Of a stretch of DNA of 64,000 nt, positions 43,384-55,317 are shown one piece after another (position 1 is the first letter of the stretch; each line of letters opens with the position of its first letter). A model generated the notes under the pieces. The model did no database searches, was not told the DNA's origin, and saw nothing but the letters and a program-made list of their open reading frames with translations. Both the position numbers and the translations under genes were made by a program. The stretch comes from Theocolax elegans. Taxonomy: Eukaryota; Arthropoda; Insecta; Hymenoptera; Cerocephalidae. The stretch is taken from contig CM047429.1 of the NCBI GenBank assembly GCA_026168455.1, forward strand, positions 32,323,850-32,387,849, given 5' to 3'.

Positions 43384-44096
43384 CGATTGATAACTATATT
43401 TATTTGAGCCAAAGTTGATACAACCGGATGGCTCTAATCATATAAAATGGAACATATAAAATAAATTAGGCAACTAAAGAAGAATTAATATAACCGATAA
43501 TACATATGTAAAATAATAATTCACGCTAAATTAAAATTAAAATAATCTACGTCGCAAGCATTGGACGTAAAATCGGATAAATCGCTATCCATCCTCATGG
43601 AGAAAGTTTTTATAATACATTTTAAAAATATTTACATTAGAGCACTCTCTTATTCTAGATGGGATATTATCTCACGTTTCCATTGCTAAATAAATAAACG
43701 AAGATTTACACGCAAGATTCTTAACATTAGGCAGGTTAAAAACAGTATTTACTCGTTTGGATCTACACAATTCAATGCCAACAAAAGCCAGTTTATCGAA
43801 TAAATATTAAGGTGTTTGGGTGGCCAACAATTTATACGTAAAAGACCAAGGAAATATTTCCGTCGAACAGTTAATGGAAGCCAATTTAGCTGATCATAGA
43901 AAGGCTGCAATGCTACCTCACGTTTTAGATGAAAAATAAATCTAACAACGGTATTACACATGCGTTGAACTTTAATATTAAAATAAGTTGGAAGATCTAA
44001 AAATACGAGACAAGCATAGTCAAATTGAGGAATAATTAAAGCATTAGCCAGCAAAATTCGAGCACGCACAGGGAGACAACTGCCTTTGTAACGTAA
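43384..44096 (-). mobile_element. LINE copy B3 (family B-related), 5'-truncated
   Basis: The minus-strand 3' end has GAGCCA/TGGCTC outer stem, GGTTGTATCAACT hairpin, CAAATAAATA and a short ATCAATC tail. The only coding part is the RT thumb and C-terminus (44069..43749: LPTYFNIKVQRMCN, RFIFHLKREVALQPFYDQLN), similar to B1. GA repeats lie on both sides. Confidence 0.8.
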
Positions 44097-44388
44097 AGAG
44101 AGAGAGAGAGAGAGACAGAATGAGAGAGAGTATAAGAGATAGAAACAGAGAACGAGAGGTACAGAGCGAAAGAGAGAATGAGAGAGAGTATGAGAGATAG
44201 AAACAGAGAACGAGAGGTACAGAGCGAGAGAGAGAATGAGAGAGAGTATGAGAGATAGAAACAGAGAACGAGCGGTACAGAGCGAGAGAGAGAATGAGGG
44301 AGAGTGAGGGAGTGCGAGAGTGAGAATGAGAGAAAGAGAGAGAGAGAGAGAAAGAGAAATAGAGAGAGAAAGAGAGAGAAAGAGAAAT

Positions 44389-44438
<50 letters not shown>

Positions 44439-45230
44439 ATAGAGAGAGAGAAAGAGAAATAGAGAGAGAGAGAAAGAGAAATAGAGAGAGAGAAAGAGAA
44501 ATAGAGAAAGTTATGAGAGAGAGAAAAAGAGATAGAGAGAGAGAATGAGAAAGAGAGAGTATGAGAGATAGAGACAGAGAACGAGAGGTACAGAGCGAGT
44601 AAGAATGAGGGATAGTGAGGGAGTGCGAGAGTGAGAATGAGTAAGAATGAGAGTCTGTGTGAGATGAAAGATAGAGAGAATGAGAGATAGAGAGAATGAG
44701 AGATAGAGAGAATGAGAGATAGAGAGAATGAGAGATAGAGAGAATGAGAGATAGAGAATGAGATAGAGAGATGAGAGATAGAGAGATGAGAGATAGAGAG
44801 AATGAGAGATAGAGAGAATGAGATAGAGAGAATGAGAGATAGAGAGAATGAGAGATAGAGAGAATGAGAGATAGAGAGAATGAGAGATAGAGAGAATGAG
44901 AGATAGAGAGAATGAGAGATAGAGAGAATGAGAGATAGAGAGAATGAGAGATAGAGAGAATGAGAGATAGAGAGAATGAGAGATAGAGAGAATGAGAGAT
45001 AGAGAGAATGAGAGATAGAGAGAATGAGAGATAGAGAGAATGAGAGATAGAGAGAATGAGAGATAGAGAGAATGAGAGATAGAGAGAATGAGAGATAGAG
45101 AGAATGAGAGATAGAGAGAATGAGAGATAGAGAGAATGAGAGATAGAGAGATAGAGAGCGAAAATGAAAGAATGAAAGATAGGGCGAAAGAGAAAGAGAG
45201 AATAAGAGATAGAAATAGAGAGAGAGAATT

Positions 45231-45264
<34 letters not shown>

Positions 45265-45395
45265 TGAGAAAGGGAGAGAGAGAAAGAATGAGACGTAAAG
45301 ACAGAGAGGGAGAATGATAAATAGAGAGATAGAATGAGAGATGGAGACAGAGAGAGAGAATGAGGGAAAGTGATAGAGTGCGAGAGTAAGATCTA
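44097..45395. repeat. Long GA-rich microsatellite with a 16-bp unit
   Basis: About 1.3 kb. From about 44672 to 45150 it is a regular tandem array of ATGAGAGATAGAGAGA (roughly 30 copies). The rest is irregular GA. Its right part mirrors the TC array of region P1. Confidence 0.9.
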
Positions 45396-45828
45396 GGTCC
45401 AGGTTCAAATCCGGGCTGAAGCTCTTTTCATTGAAATTTCGAAAATGTCTGAAGAGTTGAATTTTATTTTCATACAAGAAATTATAAGAATATTGCATTT
45501 TTCAAGGTTTTCTCGGCGACATCTTGTTATAATAACTTGAAGCTTTGTAAAAAGATAGATAATTACATAACGGAGGGCAACTAACTCCAGTTTTTGCGTA
45601 AATTTGTTTTTATTAATTGTTATAAGTAAATTAGTTGTTTTTTCGTCTGCTATTTTCTGGTGTGAAATTTGTATTTGTAATTCTGTATGATACCCACTTA
45701 AATAAGTTATCAATCGACATAAGAAGGTTTAAAACGTGTAATGAACGAAAAATTGCTGAAATGAGTTTTTGGTATGACATCTTACCTGGGATATTATCTG
45801 AGATCTCCAGTGAGATTTTTTACTGGGG

Positions 45829-45861
<33 letters not shown>

Positions 45862-45928
45862 CAATATATCAAAAATTGTAAAAACAAATCGTTATTTCTA
45901 TTTGAACTTCTAATATTTGTCATCCTAG
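45160..45928. repeat. Region P2, inverted paralogue of P1
   Basis: Matches 11706..12336 in reverse: GA array, a tRNA T-arm (45399..45415, GGTTCAAATCCGGG with one stem mismatch), AT-rich sequence with an AT dinucleotide run (45830..45855), then CATCCTAG at the border with the inverted duplication. An insertion not in P1 explains the length difference. Confidence 0.65.
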
Positions 45929-46360
45929 TATATTAAAATTTTATACTGTCAAAATGACGATTTAAGTATAAATTATGTTATATTTCTTTAAATTGTTCGT
46001 AAAATTTATTTTTTTTTAATTCAATATGATCGCGGTACCCAAAGGAATAATTAGACATAGTGTTTGACTTTTTTATAGGTATTTAATTAATTTTTTATTG
46101 GTTTTAAAGTTTAAGTCTGAGCGTACGTCCGTACATCCGTACAGGCGGCTTTTTATTTTTTAACTCTTCTTATATCTCACTTGGATTTTCGAAAAAATGA
46201 ATTTTCTTTAATGAAAGTGATCGCGGAACCACACGCATTAATTAGAAATAGAGTTTAACTTTTTTATGGGTGTTTAATTACTTTTTTATTTACTTCTTTT
46301 ACTTTTTTATAGTCGATTAGTTATAACTGAAGATAACATTAAGGACTGGATATCATCAAC
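45929..46360 (+). repeat. Block F, copy F1
   Basis: About 430 bp starting TATATTAAAATTTTATACTG. It contains two related ~190-bp halves, each with GATCGCGG...CCAAAGGAATAATTAGA or a variant, and CGTACGTCCGTACATCCGTAC between them. Other copies start near 49336, 53944 (same strand), 55801 and 62835 (inverted). Confidence 0.7.
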
Positions 46361-46414
46361 AAATATATGGGAAAATTTAATATATAAGGGAATATTTTTT
46401 TTTTAATTTCGAAA

Positions 46415-47660
46415 TATGCCTTCCAGTAGATGATGTCCCGTCGACCTGGAGGTAACAGTAGGGACCTAGACATCTTCTACAGGAAGAAAAATTTTTTTTT
46501 TTTTACGTAATAGGTCTTTCAGTAGATATTTCCCCGATGACCTGGAGGTAACATTATCGACCTGGACATCTTTTACAGGAAGAAAATTTTTTTTTTTTTT
46601 TTACGTAATAGGTCTTTCAGTAGATATTTCCCCAATGACCTGGAGGTAACAGTAGGGACCTAGACATATTCTACAGGAAGTAAAATTTATTTCTTTTATT
46701 TCGTAATAAGTCTTTCTCTAAATGTTGCCCCGATGACCTGGAGGTAACATTACCGACCTGGACATCTTCTACAGGTAGAAAAATTTTTTTTTATTATTTC
46801 GTAATATGCCGTCCGGTAGATGTTGCCCCGATGACCTGGAGGTAACATTACCGAACTGGACATCTTCTACAGGAAGAAAATTTTTTTTTTTTTATTTCTT
46901 AATAGGTCTTTCAGTAGATATTGCCCCGATGACCTAGAGGTAACATTAACGACCTGGACATCTTCTACAGGAAGAAAATTTTTTTTTATTTCGTAATATG
47001 CCTGCCAGTAGATAATGTGCCGTCGACCTGGAGGTAACAGTAGGGACTTGGACATCTTCTACAGGAAGAAAAATTTTTTTTTGATATCGTAATAGGTCTT
47101 TCAGTAAATGTTGCCCCGTTAACCTGGAGGTAACATTAACGACCTGGAAATCATCTACAGCAAGAAAATATTTTTTTTTGATTTCGTAATATGCCTTCCT
47201 GTAGATGTTGCCCCGACGATCGGGAGGTAACATTAGTGACCTGCACATCATCTACACGCATTTTTTTTTTTTTGTTTCGTAATAGGCTTTCCAGTAGATG
47301 ATGCCTCGTCGACCTGGAGGTAACAGTAGGGACTTAGACATTTTCTACAGGAAGAAAATTTTTTTTTGATTTCGTAATAGGCCTTTCAGTAGATGTTGTC
47401 CCGTTAACCTGGAGGTAACATTAGGGACCTGGACATCACATTAGGAACCTGGACATCATCTACAGGAAGAAAATTTTTTTTTTTATTTTTATAATGAACC
47501 TTCCAGTAGATGATGCCCCGATGACCTGGAGGTAACATTAGGGACCTGGACATCTACTACACGAAGAAAATTTTTTTTTTGATATCGTAATATGCCTTCC
47601 TGTAGATGTTGCCCCGATGATCGGGAGGTAACATTAGTGACCTGCACATCATCTACAGGA
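46415..47660 (+). repeat. ~95-bp satellite array, left arm, block 1
   Basis: Tandem units carry CCAGTAGATGATGCCCCGATGACCTGGAGG (here named by parts), GGGACCTGGACATC, TTCTACAGGAAGAAAA and a T run, then TTTCGTAATAGG. Each unit has inverted ends (TTCCWGTAGATGATG against CATCWTCTACAGGAA). About 13 units. Apparent reading frames are by-products of periodicity. Confidence 0.85.
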
Positions 47661-48704
47661 TGTAACAGTTTGGTTGCCGCACGGATGTTTATTTTAATAT
47701 TGTGGCTGCTCAGCGGTACGGTTAAACTTACCGTATTTAAATAAACATATTTTTCTCGCGATGCGGCGACGGTTACCTGTCCGTTCTACCAAATCTGTTA
47801 AATGTTAATCTGAAACCGAGTTACTGTTTCAGATAACAACCAGGTAAAGTTCAAATCTGAAATTGACCGCGAAACAGGGATATCGCGTCGAGCACTTGTC
47901 AACCAGAAATATACGAGCTCATAGGATTACGGAAGGAATCGTACGTGGTTAAATTCAATTAATCGAACACCGGATTGAATTTTAATAATAATATGAATTT
48001 ATTGAAATAAATAAACAAAGATAAATAATAAACAAAATATTTAATTGTCGCCGAGGTCTACGCTTTTATTACAAGTCGGTAAACGGCCGACTTGTAGAGA
48101 GAGGGGAAGGAAATATCACGAACTAAAATAATATATCCAGTCAACGAGACTGGTATAAAGCAACACGATTAAGTGCGAATAAAAACACGATCGCGTGAAG
48201 TGGTACCACTTACTTTGTACGCTGCTGTAGTCGTTGGTAAACAACGACCAGCCGATCGGTTGCTTTCTCTCTCTCTCACTCTCGCTGCGGTGTCGGACGG
48301 ATTGTCAGCTCGCCCGTGCACCGGGGTTGTGTGGCTGCAGGCAGATGCACGGTGTAGCACCACTCACTGCAAATGCAGGATCGGCCTGCAGTCGAAACAC
48401 ACACACAAAACTCACGGTAAATCACAGCACGGCGAAGCTGAACACGGGACGCGGGGGGATCACACCTGTCACGTAAGAAGGTGGTTATTACTCTCTATCC
48501 AGTGCGCGCGAATCTCCTCCTTACCTCTCTAATGAGGTGCGTGCGCGAATCTTTCGCGCGCGAAGTTGATCCCGCCCGTGTAGCCACGGCGAACCGAGCC
48601 GAGCCGAATCTCGCCGGCTCGAACCGATGCGAACATTATGATACTGTTCGCTCGTGTTGCTCGAATTCGTCAAACGGTGAGGTAAACAGTACCTTACCGT
48701 TACA
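47661..48704. mobile_element. Solo LTR, copy 1 (1044 bp)
   Basis: The ends are TGTAACAGTTTGG and TACCGTTACA, flanked by AGGA on both sides (47657..47660 and 48705..48708). The 4-bp target duplication and TG...CA ends mark a solo LTR of a Ty3/gypsy-like element inserted into a satellite unit. No internal region, so it likely arose by LTR-LTR recombination. AATAAA clusters near 48005. Strand unclear. Confidence 0.75.
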
Positions 48705-49150
48705 AGGAAAAAATTTTTTTTGTGGTTTCGTAATAGGCTTTCCAGTAGATGATGCCTCGTCGACCTGGAGGTAACAGTAGGGACTTAGACATTTTCTAAA
48801 GGAAGAAAATTTTTTTTTCATTTCGTAATAGACCTTTCAGTAGATGTTGTCCCGTTAACCTGGAGGTATCATTAAGGACCTGGACATCACATGAGGGACC
48901 TGGACATCATCTACAGGAAGAAAATTTTTTTTTTCTATTGTTTTAATGAACCTTCCAGTAGATGATGCCCCGATGACCTGGAGGTAACATTAGGGAGCTG
49001 GACATGTACTACATGAAGAAAATTTTTTTTTTTGATATCGTAATAGGTCTTTCAGTAATTGTTGCCCCGTTAACCTGGAGGTAACATTAGGGACCTGGAA
49101 ATCATATCCAGAAAGAAATGATTTTTTTTAATTTCGTAATGGACCTTCCA
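48705..49150 (+). repeat. ~95-bp satellite array, left arm, block 2
   Basis: About five satellite units between the solo LTR and block G. One unit includes a duplicated half (GGACCTGGACATCACAT, near 48890) also seen in other blocks. Confidence 0.8.
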
Positions 49151-49335
49151 AGATATATAGTAATTATTATAAATTTATGATAATAAAATAAGTTTTGTTA
49201 ATAAACTAAGAGATATTAAAAACATTACTAGAATGTAAGTAGCAGATCAATTCTCAGAAACTCAGGAAAATTCAGTTCATTAAGTAGATATTAAATGATA
49301 TTATCCACATCCAAATCCATCCACATCCATCCACA
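49151..49335 (+). repeat. Block G, copy G1
   Basis: AT-rich block from ATATATAGTAATTATTATAA to CCACATCCATCCACATT, linking satellite array to block F. Copies near 53763 and, inverted, 56226. Confidence 0.65.
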
Positions 49336-49755
49336 TTATATTTAAATTTTATACTGTCTACATGACGATTTAAGTATAAATTAGGTTATATTTTTTTAAA
49401 TAGTTTATAAAAATTAATTTTTGTTAATTCAATATGATCGCGGCACCCAAAGGAATAATTAGACATAGTGTTTGAATTTTTTATAGGTATTTAATTAATT
49501 TTTTAATGGTTTAAAAGTTTAAGTTTGAGCGTACGTTCGTACGTCCGTACAGGCAGACTTTTTATTTTTTAACTCTTCTTATCTCTCTTGAATTTTCGAA
49601 AAATGAATTTTTTTTAATGATAGTGATCGCGAAACCACACGGATTAATCAGAATAATGCTTAACTTTTTTATAAAAAAAACCTCGATTATTTAACTCGAT
49701 TATTTATTTGTTTATCTCGATCAGTTATAAGTGAAGGTAACATGAAGGACTGAAA
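49336..49755 (+). repeat. Block F, copy F2
   Basis: Second copy of F, preceded by G1 and followed by satellite units. Confidence 0.7.
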
Positions 49756-52387
49756 TAGGCTTTCCAGTAGATGATGCCTCGTCGACCTGGAGGTACAGTA
49801 GGGACCTAGACATCTTCTACAGGAAGAAAAAATTTTTTTTTTTTTTTACGTAATAGGTCTTTCAGTAGATATTTCCCCGATGACCTGGAGGTAACATTAT
49901 CGACCTGGACATCTTTTACAGGAAGAAAATTTTTTTTTTTTTTTACGTAATAGGTCTTTCAGTAGATATTTCCCCAATGACCTGGAGGTAACAGTAGGGA
50001 CCTAGACATATTCTACAGGAAGTAAAATTTATTTCTTTTATTTCGTAATAAGTCTTTCTCTAAATGTTGCCCCGATGACCTGGAGGTAACATTACCGACC
50101 TGGACATCTTCTACAGGTAGAAAAATTTTTTTTTATTATTTCGTAATATGCCGTCCGGTAGATGTTGCCCCGATGACCTGGAGGTAACATTACCGAACTG
50201 GACATCTTCTACAGGAAGAAAATTTTTTTTTTTATTTCTTAATAGGTCTTTCAGTAGATATTGCCCCGATGACCTAGAGGTAACATTAACGACCTGGACA
50301 TCTTCTACAGGAAGAAAATTTTTTTTTTATTTCGTAATATGCCTGCCAGTAGATAATGCGCCGTTGACCTGGAGGTAACAGTAGGGACTTGGACATCTTC
50401 TACAGGAAGAAAAATTATTTTTTGATATCGTAATAGGTCTTTCAGTAAATGTTGCCCCGTTAACCTGGAGGTAACATTAGGGACCTGGAAATCATCTACA
50501 GCAAGAAAATATTTTTTTTTTATTTCATAATATGCCTTCCTATAGATGTTGCCCCGACGATCGGGAGGTAACATTAGTGACCTGCACATCATCTACACGA
50601 ATTTTTTGTTTTTTGTTTCGTAATAGGCTTATCCAGTAGATGATGCCTCGTCGACCTGGAGGTACAGTAGGGACCCCTAACATATTCTACAGAGAAAAAA
50701 TTTTTTTTTTTACGTAATAGTCTTTCTTAGATATTTTCCCCGATGACCTGGAGGTAAATTATCGACCTGTACATATTTGTACAGGAAGAAAATTTTTTTT
50801 TTTTTTTTACGTAATCTTTTTACAGGAAAGAAAAATTTTTTTTTTTTTTTACGTATAGGTCTTTCAGTAGATATTTCCCCAATGACCTGGAGGTGAACAG
50901 TAGGGACCTAGACATATTCTACAGGAGAAAAAATTTTTTTTTTTTTTTACGTAATAGGTTCTTGCAGTAGATTTTCCCCGATGACCTGGAGGTAAACATT
51001 ATCGACCTGGACATCTTTCTACAGGAAGAAATTTTTTTTTATTCGTAATATGCCTGCCAGTAGATAATGCGCCGTCGACCTGGAGGTAACAGTAGGGACT
51101 TGGACATCTTCTACAGGCTATGAAAAAATTTTTTTTGATATCGTAATAGGTCTTTCAGTAAATGTTGCCCCGTTAACCTGGAGGTAACATTAGGGACCTG
51201 GAAATCATCTACAGCAAGAAAATATTTTTTTTTGATTTCGTAATATGCCTTCCTGTAGATGTTGCCCCGACGATCGGGAGGTAACATTAGTGACCTGCAC
51301 ATCATCTACACGAATTTTTTTTTTTTTGTTTCGTAATAGGCTTTCCAGTAGATGATGCCTCGTCGACCTGGAGGTACAGTAGGGACCTAGACATCTTCTA
51401 CAGGAAGAAAAAATTTTTTTTTTTTTTTTACGTAATAGGTCTTTCAGTAGATATTTCCCCGATGACCTGGAGGTAACATTATCGACCTGGACATCTTTTA
51501 CAGGAAGAAAATTTTTTTTTTTTTTTACGTAATAGGTCTTTCAGTAGATATTTCCCCAATGACCTGGAGGTAACAGTAGGGACCTAGACATATTCTACAG
51601 GAAGAAAAATTTTTTTTTTTTTTTTACGTAATAGGTCTTGCAGTAGATATTTCCCCGATGACCTGGAGGTAACATTATCGACCTGGACATCTTCTACAGG
51701 AAGAAAATTTTTTTTTTATTTCGTAATATGCCTGCCAGTAGATAATGCGCCGTCGACCTGGAGGTAACAGTAGGGACTTGGACATCTTCTACAGGATGAA
51801 AAATTTTTTTTTGATATCGTAATAGGTCTTTCAGTAAATGTTGCCCCGTTAACCTGGAGGTAACATTAGGGACCTGGAAATCATCTACAGCAAGAAAATA
51901 TTTTTTTTTGATTTCGTAATATGCCTTCCTGTAGATGTTGCCCCGACGATCGGGAGGTAACATTAGTGACCTGCACATCATCTACACGAATTTTTTTTTT
52001 TGTTTCGTAATAGGCTTTCCAGTAGATGATGCCTCGTCGACCTGGAGGTAACAGTAGGGACTTAGACATTTTCTAAAGGAAGAAAATTTTTTTTTGATTT
52101 CGTAATAGGCCTTTCAGTAGATGTTGTCCCGTTAACCTGGAGGTAACATTAGGGACCTGGACATCACATTAGGAACCTGGACATCATCTACAGGAAGAAA
52201 ATTTTTTTTTAATTTTTATAATGAACCTTCCAGTAGATGATGCCTTGATGACCTGGAGGTAACATTAGGGACCTGGACATCTACTACACGAAGAAAATTT
52301 TTTTTTTGATATCGTAATATGCCTTCCTGTAGATGTTGCCCCGATGATCGGGAGGTAACATTAGTGACCTGCACATCATCTACAGGA
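49756..52387 (+). repeat. ~95-bp satellite array, left arm, block 3
   Basis: Contains near-duplicates of earlier satellite: 49760..50600 repeats 46440..47270, and 51999..52387 repeats 47272..47660 (offset 4727). A stretch at 50630..51115 is unusually indel-rich. Confidence 0.85.
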
Positions 52388-53431
52388 TGTAACAGTTTGG
52401 TTGCCGCACGGATGTTTATTTTAATATTGCGGCTGCTCAGCGGTACGGTTAAACTTACCGTATTTAAATAAACATATTTTTCTCGCGATGCGGCGACGGT
52501 TACCTGTCCGTTCTACCAAATCTGTTAAATGTTAATCTGAAACCGAGTTACTGTCTCAGATAACAACCAGGTAAAGTTTAAATCTGAAATTGACCGCGAA
52601 ACAGGGATATCGCGTCGAGCACTTGTCAACCAGAAATATACGAGCTCATAGGATTACGGAAGGAATCGTGCGTGGTTAAATTCAATTAATCGAACACCGG
52701 ATTGAATTTTAATAATAATATGAACTTATTGAAATAAATAAACAAAGATAAATAATAAACAAAATATTTAATTGTCGCCGAGGTCTACGCTTTTATTACA
52801 AGTCGGTAAACGGCCGACTTGTAGAGAGAGGGGAAGGAAATATCACGAACTAAAATAATATATCCAGTCAACGAGACTGGTATAAAGCAACACGATTAAG
52901 TGCGAATAAAAACACGATCGCGTGAAGTGGTACCACTTACTTTGTACGCTGCTTTAGTCGTTGGTAAACAACGACCAGCCGATCGGTTGCTTTCTCTCTC
53001 TCTCACTCTCGCTGCGGTGTCGGACGGATTGTCCGCTCGCCCGAGCACCGGGGTTGTGTGGCTGCAGGCAGATGCACGGTGTAGCACCACTCACTGCAAA
53101 TGCAGGATCGGCCTGCAGTCGAAACACACACACAAAACTCACGGTAAATCACAGCACGGCGAAGCTGAACACGGGACGCGGGGGGATCACACCTGTCACG
53201 TAAGAAGGTGGTTATTACTCTCTATCCAGTGCGCGCGAATCTCCTCCTTACCTCTCTAATTAGGTGCGTGCGCGAATCTTTCGCGCGCGAAGTTGATCCC
53301 GCCCGTGTAGCCACGGCGAACCGAGCCGAGCCGAATCTCGCCGGCTCGAACCGATGCGAACATTATGATACTGTTCGCTCGTGTTGCTCGAATTCGTCAA
53401 ACGGTGAGGTAAACAGTACCTTACCGTTACA
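52388..53431. mobile_element. Solo LTR, copy 2
   Basis: Same LTR at the same satellite position as copy 1, offset 4727 bp, with about nine substitutions in 1044 bp by eye. The flanking AGGA is the same. It was therefore copied by segmental duplication rather than by a second insertion. Confidence 0.8.
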
Positions 53432-53762
53432 AGGAAAAAATTTTTTTTGTGGTTTCGTAATAGGCTTTCCAGTAGATGATGCCTCGTCGACCTGGAGGTA
53501 ACAGTAGGGACTTAGACATTTTCTAAAGGAAGAAAATTTTTTTTTCATTTCGTAATAGACCTTTCAGTAGATGTTGTCCCGTTAACCTGGAGGTATCATT
53601 AAGGACCTGGACATCTACTACACGAAGAAAATTTTTTTCTTTGATATTGTAATAGGTCTTTCAGTAATTGTTGCCCCGATGACCTGGAGGTAACATTAGG
53701 GACCTGGAAATCATCTCCAGAAAGAAATGATTTTTTTTAATTTCGTAATGGACCTTCCAAGA
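53432..53762 (+). repeat. ~95-bp satellite array, left arm, block 4
   Basis: Counterpart of 48705..49150 but shorter by about 115 bp (one unit plus the duplicated half are missing). Confidence 0.8.
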
Positions 53763-54372
53763 TATATAGTAATTATTATAAATTTATGATAATAAACTAA
53801 GTTTTGTTAATAAACTAAGAGATATTAAAAACATTACTAGAATGTAAGTAGCAGATCAATTCTCAGAAATTCAGGAAAATTCAGTTCATTAAGTAGATAT
53901 TAAATGATATTATCCACATCCACATCAATCCACATCCATCCACATTATATTAAAATTTTATACTGTCTACATGACGATTTAAGTATAAATTATGTTATAT
54001 TTTTTTTATATAGTTTATAAAAATTAATTTTTTTTAATTCAATATGATCGCGGCAACCAAAGGAATAATTAGACATAGTGTTTGAATTTTTTATAGGTAT
54101 TTAATTAATTTTTTAATGGTTTAAAAGTTTATGTCTGAGCGTACGTTCGTACGTCCGTACAGGCAGACTTTTTAATTTTTAACTCTTCTTATCTCTCTTG
54201 AATTTTCGAAAAAATGAATTTTTTTTAATGAAAGTGATCGCGAAACCACACGGATTAATTAGAATAATGCTTAACTTTTTTATAAAAAAACCTCGATTAT
54301 TTAACTGGATTATTTATTTGTTTATCTCGATCAGTTATAAGTGAAGGTAACATGATGGACTGGACATCATCA
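53763..54372 (+). repeat. Blocks G and F, copies G2 and F3
   Basis: Third G-F unit, closely matching 49151..49755, with small indels. Confidence 0.7.
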
Positions 54373-54829
54373 ACAGGAAGGGAATATTTTTTTTTTAATT
54401 TCGTAATGTTTGTTCCAGTAGATGATGCCGCGATGATCTGGAGGTAACATAAGGGACCTGGACATCACATACAGGAAGAAATTATTTTTTTTTTTAATTT
54501 CGTAATCTGCGTTCCAGTAGATAATAATAAAAATAATAAAAATAGTAATAAAATAATATAAATAATATAAATACCATAATACATAATAATATAAACTACC
54601 TAATATATAAATAAAATTAATATATAAATAATTATTTTTATAGATAATTTCAATTTTTTAAATATTATCATTTTAATTCATCGTATAATAATAATAAATT
54701 CATTAATTATTGTACATATGATAATAAATCTATATGGATACAAATTAATAAATATTAATTGAATGTAGTTAAATAATAAAATATTTTTTAGTTTAATTTA
54801 ATATTATCTATTATCTATTATATAATGAT
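54373..54829 (+). repeat. Residual satellite and AT-rich block, left arm
   Basis: Two satellite half-units (to about 54530), then AT-rich sequence with AATAATAAAAAT words. It mirrors 55318..55800 closely. No gene. Confidence 0.65.
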
Positions 54830-54870
54830 TTTTTAGCGAGCGAGCGTGAGCGAGTGAGGATTTTAGCTAG
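54830..54870 (+). mobile_element. Helitron-like 3' terminus, left arm
   Basis: TAGCGAGCGAGCGTGAGCGAG, then GTGAGGATTTTAGCTAG followed by T. The uninterrupted site at 11705/11706 shows insertion exactly between A and T, as Helitrons do. If this is the 3' end of an element that reads leftwards, the satellite arrays would lie inside it. Confidence 0.6.
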
Positions 54871-55276
54871 TGTTATAATTAATAATTTATTAATATGAAT
54901 CGATCTATTATGAATTATATAAAGTTTTTCAGGTATTAATGTAAATAATGATATTAGAATTAATTATTGGGAATAACAAAAATTGTTAATGATATAGATA
55001 GTAAAAATGATCATTCTTCTATTAATTATTACGGATTTATCCCAACAAATTATATAATTGTAATATTTATTTAATTACTAGTACTATAAATTATTTTACT
55101 AAATAGTTTTTAAAAAGTAATTTTTTGAATATTACATTACATGTAATTTGATGGTAAAGAATTATTATGTTAACAAATACTATTTAACTGCGAACGAAGC
55201 GAGTTAAATAGTAGCGAGCTTACTACTTATAATTCATAATAGATCGATTCATATTAATAAATTATTAATTATAACA
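54871..55276. repeat. Centre of the inverted duplication (element E body)
   Basis: 406 bp between the two Helitron ends. Both edges carry the same ~46 bp (TGTTATAATTAATAATTTAT...) in inverse. The interior matches E1 at 7335..7612 in reverse and is single-copy from about 54918 to 55230. No ORF. Confidence 0.7.
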
Positions 55277-55317
55277 CTAGCTAAATACCTCACTCGCTCA
55301 CGCTCGCTCGCTGAAAA
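55277..55317 (-). mobile_element. Helitron-like 3' terminus, right arm
   Basis: Inverse of 54830..54870 with a few changes: CTAGCTAAATACC, then CTCACTCGCTCACGCTCGC. Preceded by A on the plus strand. Confidence 0.6.

Noticed and set aside
48173..48532. 119-residue frame duplicated at 52900
   Set aside because: It lies in the solo LTR and is duplicated because the LTR is. Overlapping frames on both strands are equally open.
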